A stretch of DNA of 64,000 bases from Desulfocapsa sp. GTDB lineage: Bacteria; Desulfobacterota; Desulfobulbia; Desulfobulbales; Desulfocapsaceae. A program made the translations under genes and the position numbers. The notes under the pieces are model-generated. The model searched no databases. It was not told the origin of the DNA and saw only the letters and a list, made by a program, of their open reading frames with translations. Shown in pieces: positions 7,613-15,894 of this stretch; position 1 is the stretch's first letter; every line of letters starts with the position of its first letter. Where the stretch lies: NCBI GenBank assembly GCA_030145625.1, contig JAQYVF010000003.1, forward strand, positions 42,735-106,734. Direction: 5' to 3'.

Positions 7613-8998
7613 GTGCATGTGCCCTTTCTGATTATCGGCGGCGGTCTTTCCGGACTAGCCGCCGCTCTTCGTTTTGCCCGTTTTCTACCCGACGTTCTGA
7701 TCCTTGAGAAACATTCACGTGTGGGCGGTCTCAACTCCTATTACTACCGAAATAACAGGCTGTTTGAGACAGGTCTGCATGCCATCACCAATTACGCCCC
7801 TGCCAAGACAAAAAATGCTCCCTTAAATCGCTTGCTACGGCAGCTGAAAATCAAGCGTAACGAACTGGATCTGCATCAACAAATAGAAAGCGAAGTCCGA
7901 TTCCTTAACCAAGAAGCCCTTCGTTTCTCCAATGACTTTTCCTTGCTTGACGCAGAAATTGCTGCCAAATTCCCCACCTCCTATAATCGTTTCAGACAAC
8001 TGCTGCAACAGATAGAGGATTACGATCCTTTTCGTCCCGCGCCCTTTATTTCTGCAAAAAAAATTCTACATGAGACCCTTGGTGACAAACTACTGGTCGA
8101 CATGCTGCTTTGTCCGCTGATGTACTACGGATCTTCTCTGGAAAACGACATGGACTTTGGCCAGTTTGTCATCATGTTCCGGGCAATTTTTCTAGAAGGG
8201 ATGTTCCGTCCGGGAGGGACAATCAAAGACCTCCTTGACCTGCTCCTGAACCATTATCGAGACTACGGTGGGAAAATCAGGACCAAGGCTGCCGTCTCCC
8301 ATATTCTCTATTCGGGGAAAAAGGTAATTGGAGTCGAACTTACAAACGGTGAGGAGATTCGTTGTGATTACCTGCTTTCCACCATCGGTTCAGAGGAGAC
8401 CTTTGCACTTCTGGATAAGCCATCTCCCCTGGAATCTTTGCCAAGACTCGGCTTTGTGGAAACCATATTTGAACTTTCTCCAGAGACTTCCCTGGAACAT
8501 TCTGAGAACCGCACAATCATCTTCTACAATTCTTCTAAAACATTTTCTTATCAACAACCACAATCGCTTGTTGACTTTGACAGCGGCGTAATCTGCATGC
8601 CGCAGAATTTTCAAGATCTCCCCCCTTCTCCCTTCAAAGAGGTGCGAACTACCCATTTGGCAAGTTATGACCAATGGTACAATCTTCACGACAATCAATC
8701 TTCTTATAATTCGGCTAAAGATGATACAGCCCTTGCATCACGTGAAGTTGCTGAGAAAATCCTTGGTAATTTTGCCGAAAACATTGTATATCGTGATACT
8801 TTCACGCCGTTGACCATTGAACGTTTTACCGCAAAAAAGCAAGGAGCCATTTACGGCAATCCGGTAAAAATCAAAGATGGCGACATAGGATATGACAACC
8901 TCTTTCTGGCAGGGACAGACCAAGGATTCCTGGGCATTGTAGGTTCCATGTTAAGTGGTGTCTCCATTGTCAACCAGCATATCCTTTCCCGCCTCTAA
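7613..8998 (+). CDS. CrtI-type FAD-dependent oxidoreductase (first copy)
   Basis: A 461-aa flavoprotein of the phytoene-desaturase/amine-oxidase fold. The FAD dinucleotide motif IIGGGLSGLAAA follows directly after the start, then VGGLNSYYYRNNRLFETGLHAI, and the C-terminal FAD motif reads NLFLAGTDQGFLGIVGSMLSG. It starts at GTG 7613, 3 bases after the ACP stop; GTG 7619 is equally possible. In carotenoid pathways such enzymes desaturate or isomerise polyenes. Here, surrounded by KS, ACP, FabG and FabZ and with no phytoene synthase in view, an acyl chain is the more likely substrate. That substrate is inference. Confidence 0.85.
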   Translation: MHVPFLIIGGGLSGLAAALRFARFLPDVLILEKHSRVGGLNSYYYRNNRLFETGLHAITNYAPAKTKNAPLNRLLRQLKIKRNELDLHQQIESEVRFLNQEALRFSNDFSLLDAEIAAKFPTSYNRFRQLLQQIEDYDPFRPAPFISAKKILHETLGDKLLVDMLLCPLMYYGSSLENDMDFGQFVIMFRAIFLEGMFRPGGTIKDLLDLLLNHYRDYGGKIRTKAAVSHILYSGKKVIGVELTNGEEIRCDYLLSTIGSEETFALLDKPSPLESLPRLGFVETIFELSPETSLEHSENRTIIFYNSSKTFSYQQPQSLVDFDSGVICMPQNFQDLPPSPFKEVRTTHLASYDQWYNLHDNQSSYNSAKDDTALASREVAEKILGNFAENIVYRDTFTPLTIERFTAKKQGAIYGNPVKIKDGDIGYDNLFLAGTDQGFLGIVGSMLSGVSIVNQHILSRL

Positions 8999-9037
8999 AC
9001 CCAAATACAGACTTTCATTTCCACCAAAAACTTCATT

Positions 9038-10447
9038 ATGCCAGTTCCATTTGCTCAAGCCAGTGATAAATATGATGTTATTGTAATCGGTTCAGGTCTA
9101 GGCGGACTAACCTCTGCCAATCGCCTTGCTTATTGCGGCTACAAGGTCCTCCTCCTTGAATTTCACAGTCAACTTGGGGGGCTTGCCACCTGGTTCAAAC
9201 GAAAGGGGCATATTTTTGATGTCTCTCTGCACGGTTTTCCTTACGGAATGGTAAAGACCTGTAAGAAATACTGGAACAGGGAAATCATGAACTCCATTGT
9301 TCAGCTCAAAAATATCATTTTTGATAATCCTCAGTTTCACCTGAAAACCACATTTGACCGTATAGACTTCACAGAGAAACTTCTGTCTCATTTCAAAATT
9401 CCGCAATCAACCATCGATGCCTTTTTTACACGAGTGGCCGGGATGAATTTCTATGACGATCAAACCATGACCACCAGGGAACTTTTTGATGAATACTTCC
9501 CCGGCCGCAGTGACGTCCATCGCCTGCTCATGGAGCCCATCAGCTACGCCAACGGCTCCACCCTTGATGATCCTGCCATTACCTATGGAATCGTCTTTTC
9601 AAATTTCATGAACAAAGGAGTGTTTACCTTTGAAGGCGGAACCGATAAGCTGATCGGAATGATGGCCAATGAGCTTGAAAAAAATGGTGTCACTATCTGT
9701 ACCAACTGCAAAGTGGATCGTATCGTCGTTGATAAAGGCCAGGTAAGAGGCGTTGAGTGCAGAGGTAAAATGATCTCCGCCCGAAGTGTAGTCTCCAATT
9801 CCGGGATCACCAATACCATTTATAATCTGGCAGGAAAAGACGCCTTCTCCGACACCTTCATGGAAAAGGCTGATAAGATACGAGTCAACAACTCATCCTG
9901 CCAGGTCTACATGGGCATTAAAAAGGAAGAATCCTTTGTAGATATTGGCGATCTGCTCTTCACCTCCACGGCACCTGAGTTCAACTCTACCGAGCTCTGC
10001 GACCTGCATACCCGCTCAAAGACTTTTTCCGTCTATTATCCAAAAACCAGGCCCGGCCATGATCGTTACACCATAGTGGCCTCGATGAACGCCAACTACG
10101 ATGACTGGAAAAAATTTAATAAAGAACAGTATGCAGCAGAGAAAGACGCTCTCATTGGAAGGACCCTTGTTGACCTTGAGCGCTATCTCCCCGGCGTCAA
10201 AGATAAAATAGACTGGGTAGAGGCCGCCACTCCCAGCACCTTTAATCGCTACACCCTTCATACCCAAGGCACCTCTTTCGGGACCAAATTCGAGGGACTC
10301 GACGTCTCTCGCTCTATATTCAAAGAGGTGGGTGGACTCTTTCATGTAGGCTCAGTTGGGATTATTATGTCTGGATGGCTAGGGGCCATCAATTACGGTG
10401 TCATTGCCTCCAACGATGTAGACGCATTCATGCGCAGCAGGGAATAA
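9038..10447 (+). CDS. CrtI-type FAD-dependent oxidoreductase (second copy)
   Basis: A 469-aa second member of the phytoene-desaturase-like family. It shows an N-terminal FAD motif VIVIGSGLGGLTSANRLA, then LGGLATWFKRKGHIFDVSLHG, a central substrate-binding region, and a C-terminal HVGSVGIIMSGWLGAINYG. It is clearly different from the first copy and not a recent duplicate. The gene lies 39 bases after the first copy and 6 bases before fabG-like 10454, so it belongs to the same operon. Paired CrtI-like proteins beside fatty-acid genes are the distinctive trait of this cluster. The reaction is unknown. Confidence 0.85.
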   Translation: MPVPFAQASDKYDVIVIGSGLGGLTSANRLAYCGYKVLLLEFHSQLGGLATWFKRKGHIFDVSLHGFPYGMVKTCKKYWNREIMNSIVQLKNIIFDNPQFHLKTTFDRIDFTEKLLSHFKIPQSTIDAFFTRVAGMNFYDDQTMTTRELFDEYFPGRSDVHRLLMEPISYANGSTLDDPAITYGIVFSNFMNKGVFTFEGGTDKLIGMMANELEKNGVTICTNCKVDRIVVDKGQVRGVECRGKMISARSVVSNSGITNTIYNLAGKDAFSDTFMEKADKIRVNNSSCQVYMGIKKEESFVDIGDLLFTSTAPEFNSTELCDLHTRSKTFSVYYPKTRPGHDRYTIVASMNANYDDWKKFNKEQYAAEKDALIGRTLVDLERYLPGVKDKIDWVEAATPSTFNRYTLHTQGTSFGTKFEGLDVSRSIFKEVGGLFHVGSVGIIMSGWLGAINYGVIASNDVDAFMRSRE

Positions 10448-10453
10448 GCAAGC

Positions 10454-11194
10454 ATGCAAGATTTCACAGGACAAAAAGTTGTTATCAGTGGGGCCAGCCG
10501 AGGCATTGGCAAAGGAATCAGTCTCGCCTTTCTCCGACAAGGTGCCACAGTTATAGGCGTTTATGGCGGAAACCGCGAAGCGGCGGACAAGCTGCAGGAG
10601 GAATGCAGTGAGTTTGGTGAGCGACTCCAGCTCCATCAGTGCGATGTGTCCAAGGCCTCTCAGGTTGAGACCTTTTTTCAACAAGTTGAAGAACAATTTG
10701 ACACCATTGATATCCTGATTAACAATGCAGGTATCCGCCGTGACAAACTCCTGGCCCTGATGGATATGGAAAGCTGGCAACAGGTACTTGACATCAACCT
10801 GACCGGAACCTTCACCATGTCGCAAAAAGCGGTTTTGTTGATGCTCAAACAGAAATATGGTCGCATTATCAACATCACCTCTCCTGTTGCCAGCATGGGT
10901 TTTGCAGGCCAGACGAATTATGGAGCTTCCAAGGCCGGCCAGATTGGTCTTACGAGGAGTCTTTGCAAGGAAACCGCCAGAAAAAAAATCACGGTCAACT
11001 GCATCTCTCCCGGCTTCATCGATACCGATTTACTCGACGACCTTTCTGATGAGCAGATGAAGGCCTATAAAAAATTGGTCCCAATGCGTCGATTCGGTAA
11101 GATTGAGGAAGTTGCTGCTGCAGTACTTTTTCTCGCCTCAAAAGACGCCGCCTACATCACCGGTTCTGTACTTGATATCAACGGAGGACTGTGA
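10454..11194 (+). CDS. 3-oxoacyl-ACP reductase (FabG-like SDR)
   Basis: A 246-aa short-chain dehydrogenase. It has the cofactor motif GASRGIGKG near the N-terminus, NNAG, a catalytic Ser in NITSPVAS, the YGASK pair (Tyr/Lys), and ends with the family's TGSVLDINGG. It would reduce the 3-oxoacyl-ACP made by the cluster's ketosynthase, with NADPH as the usual donor. It starts 6 bases after the second CrtI-like gene, and the FabZ-like gene begins 3 bases after its stop. Confidence 0.93.
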   Translation: MQDFTGQKVVISGASRGIGKGISLAFLRQGATVIGVYGGNREAADKLQEECSEFGERLQLHQCDVSKASQVETFFQQVEEQFDTIDILINNAGIRRDKLLALMDMESWQQVLDINLTGTFTMSQKAVLLMLKQKYGRIINITSPVASMGFAGQTNYGASKAGQIGLTRSLCKETARKKITVNCISPGFIDTDLLDDLSDEQMKAYKKLVPMRRFGKIEEVAAAVLFLASKDAAYITGSVLDINGGL

Positions 11195-11197
11195 TCA

Positions 11198-11638
11198 GTG
11201 ATTGAAGATATAGCAATCACCGACCTTATTCCACACCGCCCCCCCTTTCTCTGGGTCGACACCCTGTTGGAATATGATTCCTTGTCACTGGTAGCAGAAA
11301 AACACATCCCGGAAACGCTCGATGTTTTCCAGGGACATTATCCCGAACATCCCATCCTTCCCGGTGTACTGCTTTGCGAGGCCCTCTTCCAAACTGGCGC
11401 CATCCTTATCGCCCTCATCCTTAAAGAGAGCAAAGATACGCGATCAGGAGTCCCTGTATTGACCCGCATAGAAGGCGCCAGGTTCAAACGCCCGGTAGCC
11501 CCTGGTGACACAATTCGCATGCAAGTCCGCATCAAAGAGAGCCTTGGCGGAGCCTGGTTTTTAAAGGGAACTCTGCGCATAAAAGGGAAGGTGGCTGTCA
11601 GCGTTGACTTTTCCTGTACCCTGGCAGAACTGCAATGA
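11198..11638 (+). CDS. 3-hydroxyacyl-ACP dehydratase (FabZ-like hot-dog protein)
   Basis: A 146-aa hot-dog dehydratase starting at GTG 11198. The signature PHRPPFLWVD is followed by GHYPEHPILPG, with the catalytic His, and LCEALFQ, with the catalytic Glu on the long central helix. It completes the KS-KR-DH set of this operon, so one round of condensation, reduction and dehydration can be made by cluster enzymes alone. No dedicated enoyl reductase is present, which would leave double bonds in the chain. Its stop overlaps the start of the next small ORF (ATGA). Confidence 0.9.
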   Translation: MIEDIAITDLIPHRPPFLWVDTLLEYDSLSLVAEKHIPETLDVFQGHYPEHPILPGVLLCEALFQTGAILIALILKESKDTRSGVPVLTRIEGARFKRPVAPGDTIRMQVRIKESLGGAWFLKGTLRIKGKVAVSVDFSCTLAELQ

Positions 11639-11835
11639 CACACGTAACGGAACAAGAAGAACTGGAACCTCTTTTTACCTGCATCTTCTGCAATGAACAA
11701 AGTGGTCACCTGCAAGGGTGCTGACACAACGCCATTGTTATCTGCACGGCGTGCGGAATGGAAACTGCAGCATCTGCATACAACGATCAACTGCAGAAGC
11801 ATATCGACAACCTTTGTCTGCTTGCTGAAGATTGA
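11635..11835 (+). CDS. Small zinc-ribbon protein with in-frame TGA (selenoprotein candidate or nonsense mutation)
   Basis: ATG 11635 overlaps the FabZ stop. The frame runs 29 codons, meets TGA at 11722-11724, and continues in the same frame for another 36 codons to TGA 11833-11835. Both halves together make a 66-residue zinc ribbon, with CIFC before and CTACG after the TGA, so neither half makes sense alone. The TGA follows a Cys codon directly. It may encode selenocysteine; a 5-bp stem ACGCC/GGCGT lies 5 bases further on. It may equally be a mutated TGG, since Trp is common at this point in Lar-type ribbons. The three options (Sec, mutation, sequencing error) cannot be separated here. Confidence 0.5.
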
Positions 11836-11867
11836 CCTTTTATAAAAATCGATATACAAAGTAAGAA

Positions 11868-12011
11868 GTAACTGCTCAGGTATCCAGCTGAAAAAAAGGA
11901 TACACGATGCAGATGAATTTATTATAGATTGTTATCCGTCCGGACCAAATGGACATCATAATTTTGTGTAACCTTCTGCCTTGTCATCAGTCTATTCATC
12001 TGAGCAGTTAC
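11868..12011. repeat. 144-bp segment bounded by 12-bp inverted repeats
   Basis: GTAACTGCTCAG (11868-11879) is matched perfectly in reverse complement by CTGAGCAGTTAC (12000-12011). The ends resemble those of the MITE-like element at 28025 (consensus AACT-N2-TCAG), and the length is similar. No convincing flanking duplication is visible. The segment carries no ORF and lies between the lipid cluster and tolQ. Confidence 0.45.
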
Positions 12012-12082
12012 AGTACGTACCAAACAATCAGAATCCATCCAACTTGGAATAATAAAATTATCTTTACGAGGAAATAAAGCCA

Positions 12083-12784
12083 GTGCAGCTCTCAATTTCC
12101 AACATGATCATGCATGCCGGTCCCATGGGACAGATGGTTATGCTCACCCTCCTGATTTTTTCTCTTGCCTCATGGTCCATCGTCTTCATGAAGGTTAGAC
12201 TGTTTAAAAAAGCCGGCAACGAAAGCGAGGAATTTCTCGACTCTTTCTGGTCTTCCAATACGCTGAGCGATGCTGCTGCTTCTGCTGAACGCTACCCATT
12301 AAGCCCTGAAGCCATGATCTTCTCCTCAGGCTTTGCGGAACTGCAAAAAATCAACAAAATCCGTAACCGTAAGGAAGGAAGAGAAGGTTCTGAAACTCTG
12401 GAGATGCAGCTGGCTACTATGGATAACCTTAAACGGGCCATACGTCGTGCCGAATCCCAGGAAATCAACGAACTCGGCAGGTCTCTTCCCTTTCTGGCAA
12501 CCACTGGATCCGCTGCGCCCTTCATCGGACTTTTTGGTACAGTATGGGGAATCATGGCTTCATTTCATGATATCGGTCTTCGTGGTTCAGCATCCCTGGC
12601 AGTCGTTGCTCCCGGCATCTCTGAAGCCCTGGTAGCGACAGCAGCAGGCCTCGCAGTGGCTATTCCTGCAGTAATCGCCTATAATTATTTTTCCAATAGA
12701 CTGAACGAAGTTGAAAATGAAATGGAAAATTTTTCCACTGACTTTCTCAATCTGGTGGAAAGAGATCTGCTGAGCAAGGTTTGA
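12083..12784 (+). CDS. tolQ: TolQ/ExbB-family proton channel protein
   Basis: A 233-aa inner-membrane protein with three hydrophobic segments (about 14-37, 138-160, 172-196). It has the family signature GLFGTVWGIMASFHDIG and the conserved run ISEALVATAAGLAVAIPAVIAYNYF. The GTG start at 12083 has GAGGAA upstream. With TolR and TolA encoded immediately after, it should form the proton-driven motor of the Tol system, which keeps the outer membrane attached during division. TolQ is preferred to ExbB because tolB and cpoB follow. Confidence 0.92.
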   Translation: MQLSISNMIMHAGPMGQMVMLTLLIFSLASWSIVFMKVRLFKKAGNESEEFLDSFWSSNTLSDAAASAERYPLSPEAMIFSSGFAELQKINKIRNRKEGREGSETLEMQLATMDNLKRAIRRAESQEINELGRSLPFLATTGSAAPFIGLFGTVWGIMASFHDIGLRGSASLAVVAPGISEALVATAAGLAVAIPAVIAYNYFSNRLNEVENEMENFSTDFLNLVERDLLSKV

Positions 12785-12824
12785 ACAGGTACTAAAAACT
12801 TAACATTTCAGATGGCACAATAAA

Positions 12825-13244
12825 ATGGCATTCAGTTCAGGAAAAGACCGGAGAGGCCTGGTTTCAGAAATCAATGTCACCCCGATGGTGGATGTGATGC
12901 TGGTACTGCTCATCATCTTCATGGTTACAGCACCGATGATGACCCAGGGCCTGGAGGTAGATCTACCGGAAACCACCGCCCGCTCTCTTGTCCAGGAAGA
13001 TGAACCAATTGTGATTACGCTTGATAAAGAGGGTAAAATCACAGTTGGCAAGCTGGAAGTCGTTAAGGCTCTCTTGCGGCAGGAGCTGGAAAAAGAATAC
13101 ATGAGAAACAAAGAACAGCCGATCTTTCTCAAGGCAGACAAACAGGTAGCTTACGGCCTGGTGGTTTCCATTATGGCTGAAATCAAAGCTGCCGGATTTG
13201 ACAAACTAGGGATGATCACTCAACAAAAAGAAGAAACCCGTTGA
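12825..13244 (+). CDS. tolR: TolR/ExbD-family protein
   Basis: A 139-aa protein with one N-terminal membrane helix. It shows the family motif EINVTPMVDVMLVLLIIFMV, including the proton-relaying Asp, followed by a periplasmic domain (ITLDKEGKITVGKLEV). It partners TolQ in the inner-membrane motor. The start lies 40 bases after tolQ, and the stop is one base before the ATG of tolA, so the three form a tight operon. Confidence 0.92.
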   Translation: MAFSSGKDRRGLVSEINVTPMVDVMLVLLIIFMVTAPMMTQGLEVDLPETTARSLVQEDEPIVITLDKEGKITVGKLEVVKALLRQELEKEYMRNKEQPIFLKADKQVAYGLVVSIMAEIKAAGFDKLGMITQQKEETR

Positions 13245-13245
13245 T

Positions 13246-14169
13246 ATGGTTTATAAAGAATATCGCATGACAGCTGCCTCCCCTACCGGCTGGAAACTGC
13301 CCTTTAATCTGGCAGTTCTCCTTCATTTGCTTCTCCTTTCATCAGCGCTGCTCCTGCCAAAATATCTGCAAAAGAATCCCATAATCCTTGAATCATATAC
13401 GGTTGATCTGATCTCCATTGCCGAGCCAGTTGCAGCACCGCCTTCCCCACCTGCCGCAGCCGCTCCAGAGCCCCCTCAACCTGCTGTCAAAATCCAAAAA
13501 CTCAAGGAAGTATCTGCCAAAAAAACAGTTCCCATTGCACCTCCGATTGCAGAAACAGTACAGGCTGAACCGGTGAAGGCCATTTCCATCAAACCCCTTA
13601 AACGAAAGATCATAAATAAAAACGCACCTGACCTCCATGTCCAACAGGCCATAAAAAAAAGAGAGTTAGAGCAAAAACAAAAACAACGCGCACTGGAAGC
13701 CAGGCAGCAGACACTTCTCGCAGAAGCCAGGCGGCAACGGGCCGTGGCTGATGCTGAGGCAAAGGTTGCTGCCAGCGAGGCAGTCAATGCCCTGAAACAA
13801 ATGCTCATGGCTGATGATGTGGCTTCCTCTACAAGAACCGGGCAACAATCATCAAGACCATCAAAAAACACCTCAAGCGCCCTTGCAGACCAGTATCATG
13901 CCACTATTTTTGCTCACCTCCATAGATACTGGGCCTTGCCGGATATCAAACCCTGGGATCCTGATCTTACAGCTATTGTCGTTGTTGTCATTTCTCAAAA
14001 TGGACAAATAATCACCCACAGCTTCGAGAAAAAATCAGGAGACAGAGTGTTTGACCAATTTGTAAGCAAAACCATTCAAGATGCAAATCCGCTGCCACCA
14101 ATCCCTGGTGCACTGAAAAAGCAACAACATACCCTTGGCCTTCGCTTTAAACCTGGCGGAATCCATTAG
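13246..14169 (+). CDS. tolA: TolA-like periplasm-spanning protein
   Basis: A 307-aa protein. A short cytoplasmic N-terminus precedes a membrane helix (about 24-40, LAVLLHLLLLSSALLL). A Pro/Ala-rich linker follows (about 60-105), then a long charged coiled coil rich in Arg, Gln, Ala and Glu (about 130-190). The C-terminus is a TonB/TolA-like domain (from about 213, with LHRYWALPDIKPWDPDLTAI). This layout links the TolQR motor to outer-membrane partners. An internal ATG six codons in is an alternative start. Sequence identity to enterobacterial TolA is low, as usual for this protein, so the call rests on architecture and context. Confidence 0.88.
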   Translation: MVYKEYRMTAASPTGWKLPFNLAVLLHLLLLSSALLLPKYLQKNPIILESYTVDLISIAEPVAAPPSPPAAAAPEPPQPAVKIQKLKEVSAKKTVPIAPPIAETVQAEPVKAISIKPLKRKIINKNAPDLHVQQAIKKRELEQKQKQRALEARQQTLLAEARRQRAVADAEAKVAASEAVNALKQMLMADDVASSTRTGQQSSRPSKNTSSALADQYHATIFAHLHRYWALPDIKPWDPDLTAIVVVVISQNGQIITHSFEKKSGDRVFDQFVSKTIQDANPLPPIPGALKKQQHTLGLRFKPGGIH

Positions 14170-14408
14170 TTGAACAGCACATCCTTTTTAAAGACCTTTT
14201 TTGATTTTCGCTAAAAAGGTTGACTGCACTCAAGAACCTTTTATAATCGGTAAAATACATTTTTTGCGTTCCCATACAGTGAACAATTCTAAGGACCTCT
14301 TTTCAACTGCCATGTATGGTAAGGGTTCTTGAACAAGACAATACTGCTTTGGGAATCATTAAATTTTTTAATTATAGCAAGCAAGAAAATTACTTTGAAG
14401 GCACCACA

Positions 14409-15701
14409 ATGCAATCCTTGAAAACACGTTTATTTCTTTCCCTTTTCCTCCTTATTGTCCTGCCTCTCCACTCACTGCAGGCACAGGAAATAGTCTACCT
14501 TGATATCACTTCACCAGAAGCACGCAAAATAAACATCGCTGTCCCCTGGTTTATAAACAAAGGGCAACCGGAACAGTTGCAACCATTTGGTCGTGAGCTT
14601 GCGAAAACACTTTCCAACACTCTCTTATTTCACGGCATCTTCAATCTCATTGATGAAGAGCAATATGGTAAACGCCAAAACGCCAACTGGAAATCGCTTG
14701 GGGCCGACTTTGTTGTGCTCGGCAGCTACAGTCTCTCTGGTAAAGGGATACAACTTGAACTTCGTCTCCTTGATGTTGCCGGCGGTGATATGCTCATGGG
14801 TAAACGGTATAATGGAACCAGGGAACAGCAACAGGACATGCTGTTTAAGTTTTGTGATGCCGTTATGATGGACCTTACGGGACAGCCTGGTATTGCCAGC
14901 TCCAAAATCGCCTTTGTCTCTGATCGCAGTGGTCATAAAGAAATCTATCTCACAGATATCCTCGGGCAAAAGGAAAGACAGGTAACGCGCCATAAAAACC
15001 TCACCGTTTCTCCTCGTTTCCTCCCTGGAGGCAGATACCTCACTTATACCTCCTATCACTCCGGCAATCAGAATCTCTACATCACGGACCTGCAGCAGAG
15101 CAAGACCACTCGTCCCCTCTCCAGAAGAAAAGGAATGAACCTTGCCCCTGCCTGGTCACCTGATGGGGATAAGATGGTCCTCACCCTGAGCAAAGATGGC
15201 AATCCCGATCTCTTTCTCATGGACCGGAAAGGAAGAATATTAAAACAACTGACTCGCCGATCCGGAATAAATGTCTCTCCCGCATGGTCCCCAGACGGCA
15301 AAAGATTGGCCTTTGTCTCCGATAGAGGCGGACGTCCTCAGATTTATCTCATGGAACTGGCCAACGGCAAGGTACAGCGTCTCACCTTCAAAGGATCTGA
15401 AAATGCTGAGCCCTGCTGGTCTCCCAAAGGCGATTTGATTACATTTTCCAGTCTTGTCGACGGCTCTTACCAAATATTCACCATTCCCCCTAATCCTGAA
15501 GCCACACCATTCCAGGTTACCAAGGGCCCTGAACATCATGAATCTCCCTCCTGGTCACCTGATGGGAAACAGATCCTCTACTCACTACGCAAGGGCCAGG
15601 AACAGAAGATCTATGCAGTCATGAAAAACGGTAGCTACCAGCGACAACTCTTTAATTCCCCAGGTAATCAAACCTATCCCCGCTGGACCGACATTCAATA
15701 A
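14409..15701 (+). CDS. tolB: TolB, periplasmic beta-propeller protein
   Basis: A 430-aa protein starting at ATG 14409, with GAAGG upstream and a Sec signal peptide cut after LQA. The frame extends 31 codons upstream without signal character. After an N-terminal TolB domain (KINIAVPWF through QLELRLLDV) come six WD40-like repeats with the recurrent phrases FVSDRSG, AWSPDG and DLFLMD, forming the propeller. It is the periplasmic partner of TolA and Pal. The 239-base gap after tolA suggests its own promoter or a processed transcript. Confidence 0.93.
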   Translation: MQSLKTRLFLSLFLLIVLPLHSLQAQEIVYLDITSPEARKINIAVPWFINKGQPEQLQPFGRELAKTLSNTLLFHGIFNLIDEEQYGKRQNANWKSLGADFVVLGSYSLSGKGIQLELRLLDVAGGDMLMGKRYNGTREQQQDMLFKFCDAVMMDLTGQPGIASSKIAFVSDRSGHKEIYLTDILGQKERQVTRHKNLTVSPRFLPGGRYLTYTSYHSGNQNLYITDLQQSKTTRPLSRRKGMNLAPAWSPDGDKMVLTLSKDGNPDLFLMDRKGRILKQLTRRSGINVSPAWSPDGKRLAFVSDRGGRPQIYLMELANGKVQRLTFKGSENAEPCWSPKGDLITFSSLVDGSYQIFTIPPNPEATPFQVTKGPEHHESPSWSPDGKQILYSLRKGQEQKIYAVMKNGSYQRQLFNSPGNQTYPRWTDIQ

Positions 15702-15894
15702 TAGTATTACTGAGCAGAGAACCAAACTGAAGACAGATTACAAACAAACCAATTAGAACCCTATGACCTTGCCAAGGTAGTGATCAATAACCATTTCATT
15801 TGAAACGTTTTTTTCAATCTTCAGTCTTCAGCCTTTTGCCTGAACACATAAACAGTTATTAATAATTTACGATATTATACATAGAGGCAGTACC

